Source of the DNA: Eubacteriaceae bacterium
GTDB lineage: Bacteria; Bacillota; Clostridia; Lachnospirales; Lachnospiraceae
Direction of reading: 5' to 3'
Assembly: GCA_910574015.1 (NCBI GenBank)
Contig: CAJSYQ010000005.1
Span: 82,995 to 146,994 of the forward strand
Length of the DNA stretch: 64,000 nt
The notes under the pieces are model-generated. The model was not told where the DNA came from, made no database searches, and worked only from the letters and a program-made list of their open reading frames with translations. The position numbers and the translations under genes are program-made. Below are positions 25,001 through 32,767 of the stretch, in pieces (the stretch's first letter is position 1; the number at the start of each line of letters is the position of its first letter).

Positions 25001-26293
25001 TTAACGGAAATATTCAAACTGCCAGCCATACATTTTTACCGTATCACCCTCTTCAATTCCCAGCTTATCCAGTTCTTCCAGAATGCCATTGTTCTTTAAG
25101 AATTTCTGAAAGAATTCAAAGCCTTTTTCTGAATCGAGATTCGTGTATCCCAGCATCCGCTCGATACGGGGGCCCTCAACAATAAAGAGGCCGTCTGTTT
25201 CTTCGCTCTTTTCCACCGTAAATGGTTCATTGGCAAAATCTGGTTCCTTTACCATGTATTCTCTCTCAAATACAACTTGATTTTCCGGAATCTTGTCCAG
25301 CATCTCTTTCACGTGGTACAAAAGCTCCCGCACGCCCTCTCCTGTTGCGGCAGAAATCGGGTATACCTGGATTCCCATCGGTTCAAATTCCTCTTTTAAC
25401 TGCGCCAGAACGTTATCCCTGTCCTCTCCGTAAAGGCAGTCCATCTTATTTGCTGCGATAACCTGTGGCCGCTTTGCAATTTGTGGATCGTATGCCTGAA
25501 GCTCCTGATTGATCACCTGAATATCCTCCACCGGATCCCTGCCCTCGGTAGAAGCAGCGTCAACCAGATGAATCATAACCCGGGTTCTCTCAATATGACG
25601 CAGGAATTCATGGCCGAGACCAACCCCCTCGGAAGCTCCCTGAATCAGCCCTGGTATATCTGCCATCACAAAACCATCTGCACCCTCCAGATCCACCACA
25701 CCGAGATTGGGATTTAATGTAGTAAAATGATAATTCGCAATCTTGGGCTGGGCATTGGTCACTCTGGACAAGAGAGTGGATTTACCTACGTTGGGAAATC
25801 CCACCAGACCCACATCCGCGATAACCTTTAATTCAAGCAGAACCTCCAGTTCAATCCCAGGCTTTCCCGGCTGGGCATACTTCGGCACCTGCATGGTAGG
25901 GGTGGCGTAATTCATATTGCCTTTGCCGCCATTGCCGCCCTTTAGTAGAATCTCTCTGCGGTTCTCGTAGGACATATCCGTGATGACCTGTCCGGTGGAT
26001 GCTTCCTTTATAATGGTTCCAGCGGGAACACGAATCACCATATCCTCACCATCTGCGCCATGACAGCGCCGTTTTCCTCCCGGTTCTCCGTCTCCGGCTG
26101 CGTACTTCCTCTTATAACGAAAATCGGTCAGGGTATTCAGACCTGGATCCACTTCAAAAATCAGGTCGCCGCCCCTGCCGCCATCACCGCCGTCCGGTCC
26201 GCCGTTGGCCACATACTTTTCTCTTCGGAAACTGACGTGGCCGTCACCGCCTCTGCCGGAACGTATCTGTATCTTTGCTCTGTCTGCAAACAT
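25001..26293 (-). CDS. obgE: GTPase Obg/CgtA, 50S assembly factor
   Basis: 430 residues from the ATG at 26293 (GGAGAG 6 bases upstream); a TTG at 26320 is in frame but unlikely. The glycine-rich Obg fold covers about 1-158 (GGRGGDLIFEVDPGLNTL, KGGNGGKGNMNYATPT). The G domain has GFPNVGKSTLLS (G1), DIPGLIQGASEG (G3) and NKMD (G4). The C-terminal OCT domain ends the protein (about 350-430). Obg acts in 50S maturation and stress signalling. Follows rpmA after a hairpin terminator, so its level may be lower than that of the ribosomal proteins. Confidence 0.97.
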   Translation of the reverse strand: MFADRAKIQIRSGRGGDGHVSFRREKYVANGGPDGGDGGRGGDLIFEVDPGLNTLTDFRYKRKYAAGDGEPGGKRRCHGADGEDMVIRVPAGTIIKEASTGQVITDMSYENRREILLKGGNGGKGNMNYATPTMQVPKYAQPGKPGIELEVLLELKVIADVGLVGFPNVGKSTLLSRVTNAQPKIANYHFTTLNPNLGVVDLEGADGFVMADIPGLIQGASEGVGLGHEFLRHIERTRVMIHLVDAASTEGRDPVEDIQVINQELQAYDPQIAKRPQVIAANKMDCLYGEDRDNVLAQLKEEFEPMGIQVYPISAATGEGVRELLYHVKEMLDKIPENQVVFEREYMVKEPDFANEPFTVEKSEETDGLFIVEGPRIERMLGYTNLDSEKGFEFFQKFLKNNGILEELDKLGIEEGDTVKMYGWQFEYFR

Positions 26294-26339
26294 TTTACTC
26301 TCCATTTCTATATCTGACAAATGCCCTACGGAAAAACAA

Positions 26340-26360
26340 GGGCTGCTTATTCGGCAGCCC
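26340..26360 (-). terminator. Intrinsic terminator between rpmA and obgE
   Basis: On the minus strand GGGCTGC, 7-base loop, GCAGCCC, followed by TTGTTTTT. It stands inside the 59-base gap between rpmA and the obgE start, so it probably reduces read-through from the ribosomal protein genes. Confidence 0.75.
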
Positions 26361-26379
26361 CTGAACGTTTCATCTCAAC

Positions 26380-26667
26380 TTATTTGCTCTCTACTGGATA
26401 TACGGAAGCCTGTTTCTTATCTCTTCCCTTTCTCTCGAAACGAAGAACACCGTCTACCAAAGCATACAATGTATCGTCTCCCCCTTTACCGACATTTACA
26501 CCTGGGTGAATCCTGGTCCCGCGCTGTCTGTAAAGGATATTACCAGCCAGAACAAACTGTCCGTCAGCTCTTTTTGCGCCTAATCTCTTGGATTCGGAAT
26601 CTCTGCCGTTCTTTGTCGATCCCATTCCCTTTTTATGAGCGAATAACTGAAGGTTCATATTCATCAT
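26380..26667 (-). CDS. rpmA: 50S ribosomal protein L27 (with cleavable N-terminal extension)
   Basis: 95 residues. The N-terminus reads [11 protein letters not shown], the Firmicutes form in which the residues before AHKKG are removed by the protease Prp so that the mature N-terminus can reach the peptidyl transferase centre. The remainder is standard L27 ([33 protein letters not shown]). Prp is encoded immediately upstream. Three Met codons crowd the start; AGGAGG is 8 bases before the first. Confidence 0.97.
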   Translation of the reverse strand: MMNMNLQLFAHKKGMGSTKNGRDSESKRLGAKRADGQFVLAGNILYRQRGTRIHPGVNVGKGGDDTLYALVDGVLRFERKGRDKKQASVYPVESK

Positions 26668-26679
26668 GGTCTTTTCCTC

Positions 26680-27000
26680 CTAACGATTAATGATCGTAAC
26701 ATATTGGCTGCCATATGATTTCCCTATCTCCTGGATGCCAAGCAGCATGGAATGCAATAATAAATCCGATTTGGATGACGGCAGATCCGCCAGATCAAAA
26801 TCAATCATTCCACGCTCCTCATCTGTGCCGACTGAAAATTCATCCTGTGTGAATTCTTCAATGGAATTGACACAATTGATGGCCAGTGCGGACACGGCAG
26901 AACAGATGATATCACTGCCCCGCTCCGCATACCCGGAATGTCCCTCTATATGAAAGCCTGTAATGCTATCTTTCTGCTTTTTTACAATTACCTGAATCAT
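26680..27000 (-). CDS. prp: Ribosomal-processing cysteine protease Prp
   Basis: 106 residues. Prp cleaves the L27 N-terminal extension, an essential step in Firmicutes. The active-site His21 (EGHSGYAERGSD) and Cys33 (IICSAVSALA) are both present, in the usual spacing. The gene lies between rplU and rpmA, where it is almost always found. Confidence 0.95.
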   Translation of the reverse strand: MIQVIVKKQKDSITGFHIEGHSGYAERGSDIICSAVSALAINCVNSIEEFTQDEFSVGTDEERGMIDFDLADLPSSKSDLLLHSMLLGIQEIGKSYGSQYVTIINR

Positions 27001-27013
27001 AGACCTGCCAGGC

Positions 27014-27322
27014 TTAGGCGATGATCTGATCGATCTTTACCTGCGTATATGGCTGTCTGTGACCATTCTTTTTGTGGTATCCGGTCTTTCTCTTGTATCT
27101 GTAAACAATAACCTTCTTGCTTTTGCCCTCAGCCACTACAGTTGCTTTGACAGAAGCGCCCTCCACAGTCGGAGTACCAACCTTGACTTCTTTGTCGCCC
27201 ACCAGAAGCACCTGGTCAAAAGTCACCTCAGATCCGGCTTCCGCACCAAGCTTTTCCACTCTGATGACATCGCCCTCCTGAACCTTATACTGTTTACCAC
27301 CGGTTGCTATAATCGCGTACAT
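27014..27322 (-). CDS. rplU: 50S ribosomal protein L21
   Basis: 102 residues starting [18 protein letters not shown] at the ATG 27322, with AGGAGGTG 4-5 bases upstream; a longer in-frame start exists but lacks family support. Ends with [22 protein letters not shown], the conserved rRNA-binding C-terminus. First gene of the L21-Prp-L27-Obg operon, behind a structured leader and a strong promoter. Confidence 0.97.
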   Translation of the reverse strand: MYAIIATGGKQYKVQEGDVIRVEKLGAEAGSEVTFDQVLLVGDKEVKVGTPTVEGASVKATVVAEGKSKKVIVYRYKRKTGYHKKNGHRQPYTQVKIDQIIA

Positions 27323-27408
27323 ATAGCACCTCCTACTTAAATTACTCGCCAACTATGGTGCCTGCGTATATAAAAATGCGCAGAACTCAACCTCGTTGTG
27401 CGGCATAC
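27323..27408 (-). ncRNA. Probable L21 leader (autoregulatory 5' UTR of rplU)
   Basis: About 85 bases lie between the predicted transcription start and the rplU ATG. The leader contains a hairpin CTGCG...CGCAG (around 27363-27384) and other short self-complementary stretches just before the ribosome site. Firmicutes have a known L21 leader family at this place; I recognise the position and a plausible stem but cannot confirm the covariance model by eye. Confidence 0.5.
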
Positions 27409-27414
27409 TGTTGT

Positions 27415-27444
27415 AGTATAACATCAGTATCCCGGGAATGTCAA
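27415..27444 (-). promoter_or_regulatory. rplU operon promoter
   Basis: Minus-strand TTGACA (27444-27439), 18-base spacer ending in TG-T, then TATACT (27420-27415), so an extended -10 is also present. It is one of the best consensus promoters in the window, fitting a ribosomal protein operon. Confidence 0.8.
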
Positions 27445-27506
27445 GATATTTTCAGAAATATATTACCAAAGAAGATTCCAGAAATAAGGATAATTTTATA
27501 TTTTTT

Positions 27507-29084
27507 TCATTCTGATTTGTTGGGCCCCTCATATATCATTTTGACTATCCTGCCATCTATGTCAATCTGGTTTATCTTCATATACTGTCCTCCGCTGTAT
27601 GATCTAACATAAATTCTATCCTCCTCCACCCGGATCCCGTCGAAGCCATCGACAGCTCTTTTCAGTGTTTTGATCCTTTTCACACCCTCCGGCCCCATCC
27701 GGTATAGATTTCTTCTGCGGCAAAACAAAAGACTGTCATCGAAAAAATTTACTGCGTCAGCTTTCGCATGAAATAACTGCTCCACACAATCCTCCTGTAT
27801 ATTGAGCCGGCTCAGACCATCCTCCGAATTATAATAAACAAATCCGTTGTAAAAGGATAACTGGCTGCCGGCATCGCTGTCTCCCTCTTGACAGATGTCT
27901 TTGTAAATAGCAACACTGCCATCGGAAAGACGGATCCTTCCAAGCCCAGTGATCATGTCCTCCGACAGGTCACAATATATAAACCAAAGATCTTCTCTAT
28001 ATTTATAAATCTGCTCAATCTCGGTGTCAATCTTATACAGCTCCTGTCTTTTTCTGCCGCTATAGTCAATCCTGCAGAGAAAGGTCTTATTGCTCTGTGC
28101 GATATCTGTGTAGTAAATGGCATCCTCGGCAAAAAACACGGGATTCCACTGGGAATAATGGAAATTGATAATGGTCTCCGTCCCATTCCCTCCTGTGCGC
28201 TTCAGTTCATTTTCCCTATCGTCATAAAAATATGAATAGCCATCTTTCCTGTACAGGGGTGCTTCGTCAGTAAAGTCCCCCTCTTCCCTTGCCACAACAA
28301 AGGATCCGTTGATCCGGTTATTGTTTTTCTGTATATCGGGCACATCCTCTCCTGCATGGATTCTGTCCCGTGTTTTTTTGTCCGTTCGTATCCGCCGGGC
28401 ATCCTTTAGGGAGATCGTCTTAAATTTATCCAGGTCATAAGCCGGATAATCGTCTGTCAAGGGGTTAGGGGTCAGTTTCAAAAAGTCGATATCCTGATCG
28501 TTCTTATAAGCTCTCTCGGATTCACGGATCATGGTCTTATCCGAAGAAAGCTCTTTGATTGGCTGCCAGTCCTTTTCCGGTTCCCTGGATATTCCGGAAT
28601 AGTCATTCTGCCACAGCTTCTGTACGGTTAGTCTGCCGTCCCGGACCGTCATATATCCATAGTGTTCCTGGCCTCCTCCGACAGAAAAGGTAAAAATGCC
28701 AGGATATGAGGAATCAGTGGAATACATCAGCCGGGTACTCCCTGTCAGCTGCCATCTTCCCGTCTCCCTCACGTCATCATGAAGTGAATAGACTTTCAGA
28801 TTATCCTCATCCTCTTCTGCGCGATCTATTACAAATAACTCGGGTTCTTCTGTCTGATCAATATTTTTCAGAAAATAATACAGATAATCCGGGTCACTGT
28901 CTTTCCTATACCGCTCTCTTAAAAATTCCCGGCAGGCAGTCTTCCATCCCTCTTCTGAAACCGGTGTCTCCATGGCAGCTGTTCCGCTGACCGATTTTAT
29001 TTCGTTCCCTAGACCCGCCGTTCCACAGCTGCTTAAGAGCACTGCGGTGAAAAGAACGGATAATACTCTGGCATATCCCCGCAT
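27507..29084 (-). CDS. Lipoprotein with DUF5050-like beta-propeller C-terminus
   Basis: 525 residues. Signal peptide with lipobox LLSSC (Cys near residue 20), so it is anchored on the outer membrane face. The middle is charged and has no family I recognise. From about residue 320 there are repeated strand units such as AIYYTDIAQSN, LCRIDYSGRKRQELY, LWFIYCDL, GFVYYNSEDGLSRLNI and RRRNLYRMGPEG, the pattern of DUF5050 propellers. Function unknown. It follows the DUF2164 gene closely (24 bases) and is part of a block inserted between rplU and the RNase E/G gene. A second large lipoprotein of similar style is at 48035-50041. Confidence 0.7.
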   Translation of the reverse strand: MRGYARVLSVLFTAVLLSSCGTAGLGNEIKSVSGTAAMETPVSEEGWKTACREFLRERYRKDSDPDYLYYFLKNIDQTEEPELFVIDRAEEDEDNLKVYSLHDDVRETGRWQLTGSTRLMYSTDSSYPGIFTFSVGGGQEHYGYMTVRDGRLTVQKLWQNDYSGISREPEKDWQPIKELSSDKTMIRESERAYKNDQDIDFLKLTPNPLTDDYPAYDLDKFKTISLKDARRIRTDKKTRDRIHAGEDVPDIQKNNNRINGSFVVAREEGDFTDEAPLYRKDGYSYFYDDRENELKRTGGNGTETIINFHYSQWNPVFFAEDAIYYTDIAQSNKTFLCRIDYSGRKRQELYKIDTEIEQIYKYREDLWFIYCDLSEDMITGLGRIRLSDGSVAIYKDICQEGDSDAGSQLSFYNGFVYYNSEDGLSRLNIQEDCVEQLFHAKADAVNFFDDSLLFCRRRNLYRMGPEGVKRIKTLKRAVDGFDGIRVEEDRIYVRSYSGGQYMKINQIDIDGRIVKMIYEGPNKSE

Positions 29085-29108
29085 ATTACGTTCCCCCCCT
29101 TGTAATTC

Positions 29109-29360
29109 CTATCTGCTGCTCTTATAGAGCGCATAAAAATCGCTTTCCGCATTCTCCACGGTCCTGTTCAACCATCTCTTCGCATCATCCAGCGCCTTAT
29201 TATAAATTATCTCTCCCAGTACATCCAGGAAAAAATCCAACACCGTCTCCGCTCCAATGATACCCAGCTCTTCGTCTCTCTCCTCCTGAAAGAAATAGAT
29301 GATCTCCTCCTGCAGTTTCCTCCGCTGTTCAGAAGAAAGGTCATATGTATTTTTTGCCAT
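29109..29360 (-). CDS. DUF2164 family protein
   Basis: 83 residues from the ATG at 29360 (AAAGGAG site 8 bases upstream; an in-frame GTG at 29381 would place that site inside the gene). The sequence LSSEQRRKLQEEIIYFFQEERDEELG, the AETVLDFFLDVLGEIIYNKALDDAKRWL core and the acidic-aromatic end match DUF2164, a small helical cytosolic family of unknown function. Has its own promoter (29406-29434) and probably a common transcript with the downstream lipoprotein. Confidence 0.8.
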   Translation of the reverse strand: MAKNTYDLSSEQRRKLQEEIIYFFQEERDEELGIIGAETVLDFFLDVLGEIIYNKALDDAKRWLNRTVENAESDFYALYKSSR

Positions 29361-29405
29361 CTCGCACTCTCCTTTACACACGCCCTGTTTTGCATTTCCA
29401 TTTTT

Positions 29406-29434
29406 ATTATACCTTCAATTCTTTAAAACTGCAA
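29406..29434 (-). promoter_or_regulatory. Promoter for the DUF2164-lipoprotein pair
   Basis: Minus-strand TTGCAG (29434-29429), 17-base spacer, TATAAT (29411-29406). Several minus-strand promoters in this window share the TTGCAN -35 form. Confidence 0.7.
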
Positions 29435-29505
29435 CTGTTGTCCCCAAAATGTCTCTTTTTGAAACAATCCGCCCGATTCCTGTGGCAGGCAGTTGGGGAA
29501 TCTGA

Positions 29506-29511
29506 TATAAT
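29506..29511 (+). promoter_or_regulatory. -10 element before the CLC gene
   Basis: TATAAT at 29506-29511, 57 bases before the CLC start codon. The -35 is weak (GTGGCA, 18-base spacing). I found no fluoride-riboswitch signature in the leader. Confidence 0.45.
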
Positions 29512-29568
29512 AAAAGCAAACTATAATGCAGAATGGCGCCGTTGAGCGATCAGAGAGGATGACGGAAA

Positions 29569-30837
29569 ATGAAAAAGTTAGTGCTGCTTCGTATATACAT
29601 AGGAAGAATGTTAAAGAACCTGCAGGTTTTTGTGAGGTGGGGTCTCTGTTCTGTCTTTATCGGCCTGTTTGTCGGCGCTTTCAGCACCCTATTTGCTTTC
29701 TGTCTGAGGCAGGTAACAGACTTGCGTGTGGAATGCCCATGGCTGATCCTTTTTCTTCCGGCTGCAGGTGTCGTGATCGTATTCCTGTACCGGGTATTCA
29801 ATTACAAAAACGACAAGGGGACGAACCTGGTTCTCTCCACCCTCCATGCCAAATCTGAGATCCCCTTTAAGACGGCGCCGCTCATCTTTATTACGACGAT
29901 CCTGACTCATTTATTTGGGGGAAGTGCCGGCCGCGAGGGAGCTGCCCTCCAGCTGGGGGGCAGTATCGGTCAGCAGTTGGGGAGATTTTTCCGATTTGAC
30001 GAAAAGGATCAGAGGATCGTGGTGATGTGCGGTATGAGCGCCGCCTTCTCCGCTATCTTTGGCACGCCTGTCGCCGCCGCCATTTTCTCTTTGGAGGTAG
30101 GAAGCATCGGTATTATGTACTATGCCGCTCTTGTCCCCTGTGTCTTTTCCGCACTGGTAGCCTCAAAATTTGCCGTCCATATGGGAATCGGCCCGGATGT
30201 ATTTCATCTAACAGAAATACCATCCTTTCAGCTGTTTCCATCCATAAAGATCATCGGGCTGGCACTGTGCTGTGCAGCATTGAGCGCCCTGTTTTGTATC
30301 TCTCTTCACTCCCTTGGTGATGTTTACCGCAAACATCTGAAAAACCCTTATATTCGGATCCTGCTTTCCAGTGCTGTGATCCTTTTGCTCACAGCGGTCC
30401 TGCAAACCGACGATTATATGGGGGCCGGGGTTCCGGTGATCGAACGGGCAATAGATGGATCGGTATCCCCGCCGGCTTTCATTCTGAAGATTATTTTTAC
30501 CGCACTGACACTAGAAGCAGGATTTAAGGGAGGAGAGATCGTGCCGTCATTTTTTGTCGGCGCCACGTTTGGATGTCTGTTTGGTCAGATCTGTGGTATC
30601 TCACCCTCTCTCTGCGCCGCAGTGGGTATGATGTCTATTTTTTGCGGTGTCACAAACTGCCCTATAACCTCTCTTCTGATTTCTTTTGAACTGTTTGGCT
30701 ATGAAGCGGTGCCATATTTTCTTCTAGGTATCAGCATCAGCTATCTGATGTCCGGTTATTATGGTCTGTACCATGACCAGACCATTGTTTACTCCAAGTA
30801 TAAGACCGAATTTATCAATAGAAGAACAAGGGAATGA
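29569..30837 (+). CDS. CLC-family antiporter, resembling the CLC-F (fluoride/proton) subgroup
   Basis: 422 residues, about ten or more membrane segments, no cytosolic CBS domains. The central signature THLFGGSAGREGAALQLGG includes the gating Glu123. The canonical chloride motif GSGIP is absent; the matching region is KGTNLVL. The APLIF...THLFGGSAGREG layout and A/T after GREG resemble CLC-F fluoride exporters rather than chloride transporters; this is my reading from motifs and would need a tree. Plus strand, convergent with the RNase E/G gene 29 bases away. Part of the block that interrupts the rng-rplU order. Confidence 0.75.
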   Translation: MKKLVLLRIYIGRMLKNLQVFVRWGLCSVFIGLFVGAFSTLFAFCLRQVTDLRVECPWLILFLPAAGVVIVFLYRVFNYKNDKGTNLVLSTLHAKSEIPFKTAPLIFITTILTHLFGGSAGREGAALQLGGSIGQQLGRFFRFDEKDQRIVVMCGMSAAFSAIFGTPVAAAIFSLEVGSIGIMYYAALVPCVFSALVASKFAVHMGIGPDVFHLTEIPSFQLFPSIKIIGLALCCAALSALFCISLHSLGDVYRKHLKNPYIRILLSSAVILLLTAVLQTDDYMGAGVPVIERAIDGSVSPPAFILKIIFTALTLEAGFKGGEIVPSFFVGATFGCLFGQICGISPSLCAAVGMMSIFCGVTNCPITSLLISFELFGYEAVPYFLLGISISYLMSGYYGLYHDQTIVYSKYKTEFINRRTRE

Positions 30838-30866
30838 CCCACCCTGCCATACTATGCGTACTATCT

Positions 30867-32033
30867 CTATGCCGGTTGCTCTGGTCTTTCCAGTGCCTCC
30901 CGCAACGGCCGGTTCTTTTTCATCCGGGTGATTTCTACCAGTCCCAGCTTTGTTATGTCCACCAGGGCAGTACGGGTTTTATCCCGTGCCAGTTCTTCGC
31001 CAAGAAGCACCATCAGATCCCTCTGATTCTTCCTGTTCTTCATATCTATAAAATCAATTAGAATGATTCCGGACAAATTCCGCATGCGGATCTGTCTTGC
31101 CGCTTCTCTTGCTGCCTCGCAGTTGATCCGGAAAAAAGTAGTTTCCTTATTTCTTTTTCCGTCAATGGCCTTTCCGGTATTTACATCGATTACAGTCAAT
31201 GCCTCTGTCGGTTCGATCACAAGGCTCCCGCCGCTTTTCAACCAGACGTATTTATCAAAGGCTTTGGCAAGTTTAGAAGAGATTCCCATGAGCTTGTCCA
31301 GAGGATAGGATGTGTCCTGATACCACTCCGCGCGGCTCCCACAGACAGGGGATATCTGCCGGAAGATCTCCTGGTCATCGGTGATCACCCGGTCCAGATC
31401 CTCCAGACGGCAGCTGTTAATATATTTCATGTAGAACGGCGTTTCTTTTCGCAGCAGAGAAAAGCATGTCCGATACTGGCTGTGTTCCATCTTCTCATGC
31501 ATCTCGGCAGTTAGTTCCTGACACTCGGAACGGATCTCATCCAGAGGAGCATCTGCCGCATTTGTCCGAAGAAGGATCCCATACTCCTCCGATTCATATT
31601 CCTCCAGCAGCTGCCGTAACGCAAGGATCCTTGCCTGGTCTCTTATTTTCTTCGAAATGCCGTTCCGTGACGTCTTGGTCTGAATGACGCAATACCTTCC
31701 GGCTATTTCGGGATATCGTGTCACGACAGGCTGCTTAGTCTTAACAGCAGATTTTTTTATCTGTACCACCAGCTCATTTCCACATTGTATGTTCCGGTCA
31801 TCACACTCAGACAGTGGAAGATAGCAGACTATCCCCTTCTGAATTTCCACAAAGGCCGCATTGATGTTTTGTATGATATTCTGAACCTTACCAATATAAA
31901 TATCCCCCACCTCAATGCTTTCGGCCCCTTCCTTTTCCCCCACCAGTACATCATATATTTTTTCACTCTCCATATACAGCATAACAGTTTTTTCCTGCAG
32001 ATGGGTGATGACAATCTGCCTGCGGTTATTCAT
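30867..32033 (-). CDS. rng: Ribonuclease E/G family endoribonuclease (short form)
   Basis: 388 residues. S1 RNA-binding region near the N-terminus (about 35-110: VGDIYIGKVQNIIQNINAAFVEIQKGIVCYLPLSE). Catalytic DNase I-like domain with metal-binding Asp in VIDVNTGKAI and ILIDFIDMKNRKN. The chain ends just after VDITKLGLVEITRMKKNRPLREALE, where most RNase E/G proteins continue with the CPxCxG zinc-link and small domain. So it is either a naturally short enzyme or a truncated one. Start codon overlaps the preceding gene by 4 bases (ATGA). Beside the TIGR03936/TIGR03960 pair, as in many Clostridia. Confidence 0.9.
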   Translation of the reverse strand: MNNRRQIVITHLQEKTVMLYMESEKIYDVLVGEKEGAESIEVGDIYIGKVQNIIQNINAAFVEIQKGIVCYLPLSECDDRNIQCGNELVVQIKKSAVKTKQPVVTRYPEIAGRYCVIQTKTSRNGISKKIRDQARILALRQLLEEYESEEYGILLRTNAADAPLDEIRSECQELTAEMHEKMEHSQYRTCFSLLRKETPFYMKYINSCRLEDLDRVITDDQEIFRQISPVCGSRAEWYQDTSYPLDKLMGISSKLAKAFDKYVWLKSGGSLVIEPTEALTVIDVNTGKAIDGKRNKETTFFRINCEAAREAARQIRMRNLSGIILIDFIDMKNRKNQRDLMVLLGEELARDKTRTALVDITKLGLVEITRMKKNRPLREALERPEQPA

Positions 32034-32767
32034 GGGAGCACCTTCTTTTCTGGAGTCGGATTAAAATGCATCTGCAGACGGTGGATCTGGTAAGAATATG
32101 GTTTTATCTCTGTATGGCAGAAATTATAAAATGCATCCATAACCAGCTCCGGCTTAATATTGATTTCGCTGCCGCTGGTGAGCTGAAGGAACAAGGAATC
32201 CCCCTGATAGGGGCAGTGGATCTCATGAAATTCCTCTCCGGTCCTCTCGGTAAAGGCATCCATCTGGAAAGCATGTACCAGAATAAACGGACGGATATCC
32301 ATTTCTTTCTCTGATTTTTTTGTCTTTTTTAGGACCCGGATCTCCGGTTGTGAGATAAAATCCGCCCACCGCCCTCTCCAATCCTCGGGAAAAACTCCCG
32401 GCTCCTTTTCTACGATCATATAGTCTGCGGCATTCAGGAGGGCCATGGAATTTTTGAAATGATCCGGCATAATCTGTATTTCCGTTACAAAGAGCTCTTC
32501 CGTCATAAACTGGTTGAGATAATGGATTAGATCCGGCAGAGACAGATCCGGCAGGGAGTGAAATTCGATATCGATATATTCACCATCGCTTGTGATCCCA
32601 ACGCCAAGCGGGGAGGCGAAGCTCATGAGCTGATGGGGACTGAAGCCCTGTGAATAAGCCACATCCAGCTGTGCCCGACGAAGCGCCTTCTGAAAGAAGC
32701 GCATACAGTCCAGATGTCCGATAAATTTTACTGATCCGGTTTTAGTAAATCTCATCCTTGTCTTCAT
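32030..32767 (-). CDS. TIGR03936/DUF2344 radical-SAM-associated protein
   Basis: 245 residues. Family motifs MRFTKTGSVKFIGHLDCMRFFQKALRRAQLDVAYSQGFSPH and the segment ASPLGVGITSDGEYIDIEF are near the N-terminus. In many bacteria this domain is fused to, or follows, the B12-binding radical-SAM protein encoded just upstream; here the genes overlap by 4 bases. Function unproven; a tRNA/rRNA modification role has been guessed from linkage with RNase E/G and ribosomal protein genes. Confidence 0.9.
   Translation of the reverse strand: MKTRMRFTKTGSVKFIGHLDCMRFFQKALRRAQLDVAYSQGFSPHQLMSFASPLGVGITSDGEYIDIEFHSLPDLSLPDLIHYLNQFMTEELFVTEIQIMPDHFKNSMALLNAADYMIVEKEPGVFPEDWRGRWADFISQPEIRVLKKTKKSEKEMDIRPFILVHAFQMDAFTERTGEEFHEIHCPYQGDSLFLQLTSGSEINIKPELVMDAFYNFCHTEIKPYSYQIHRLQMHFNPTPEKKVLP

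Noticed and set aside
29401..29568. Possible fluoride riboswitch before the CLC gene
   Set aside because: The conserved crcB-motif blocks were not found by eye; only a -10 element and short GC-rich stems are visible.
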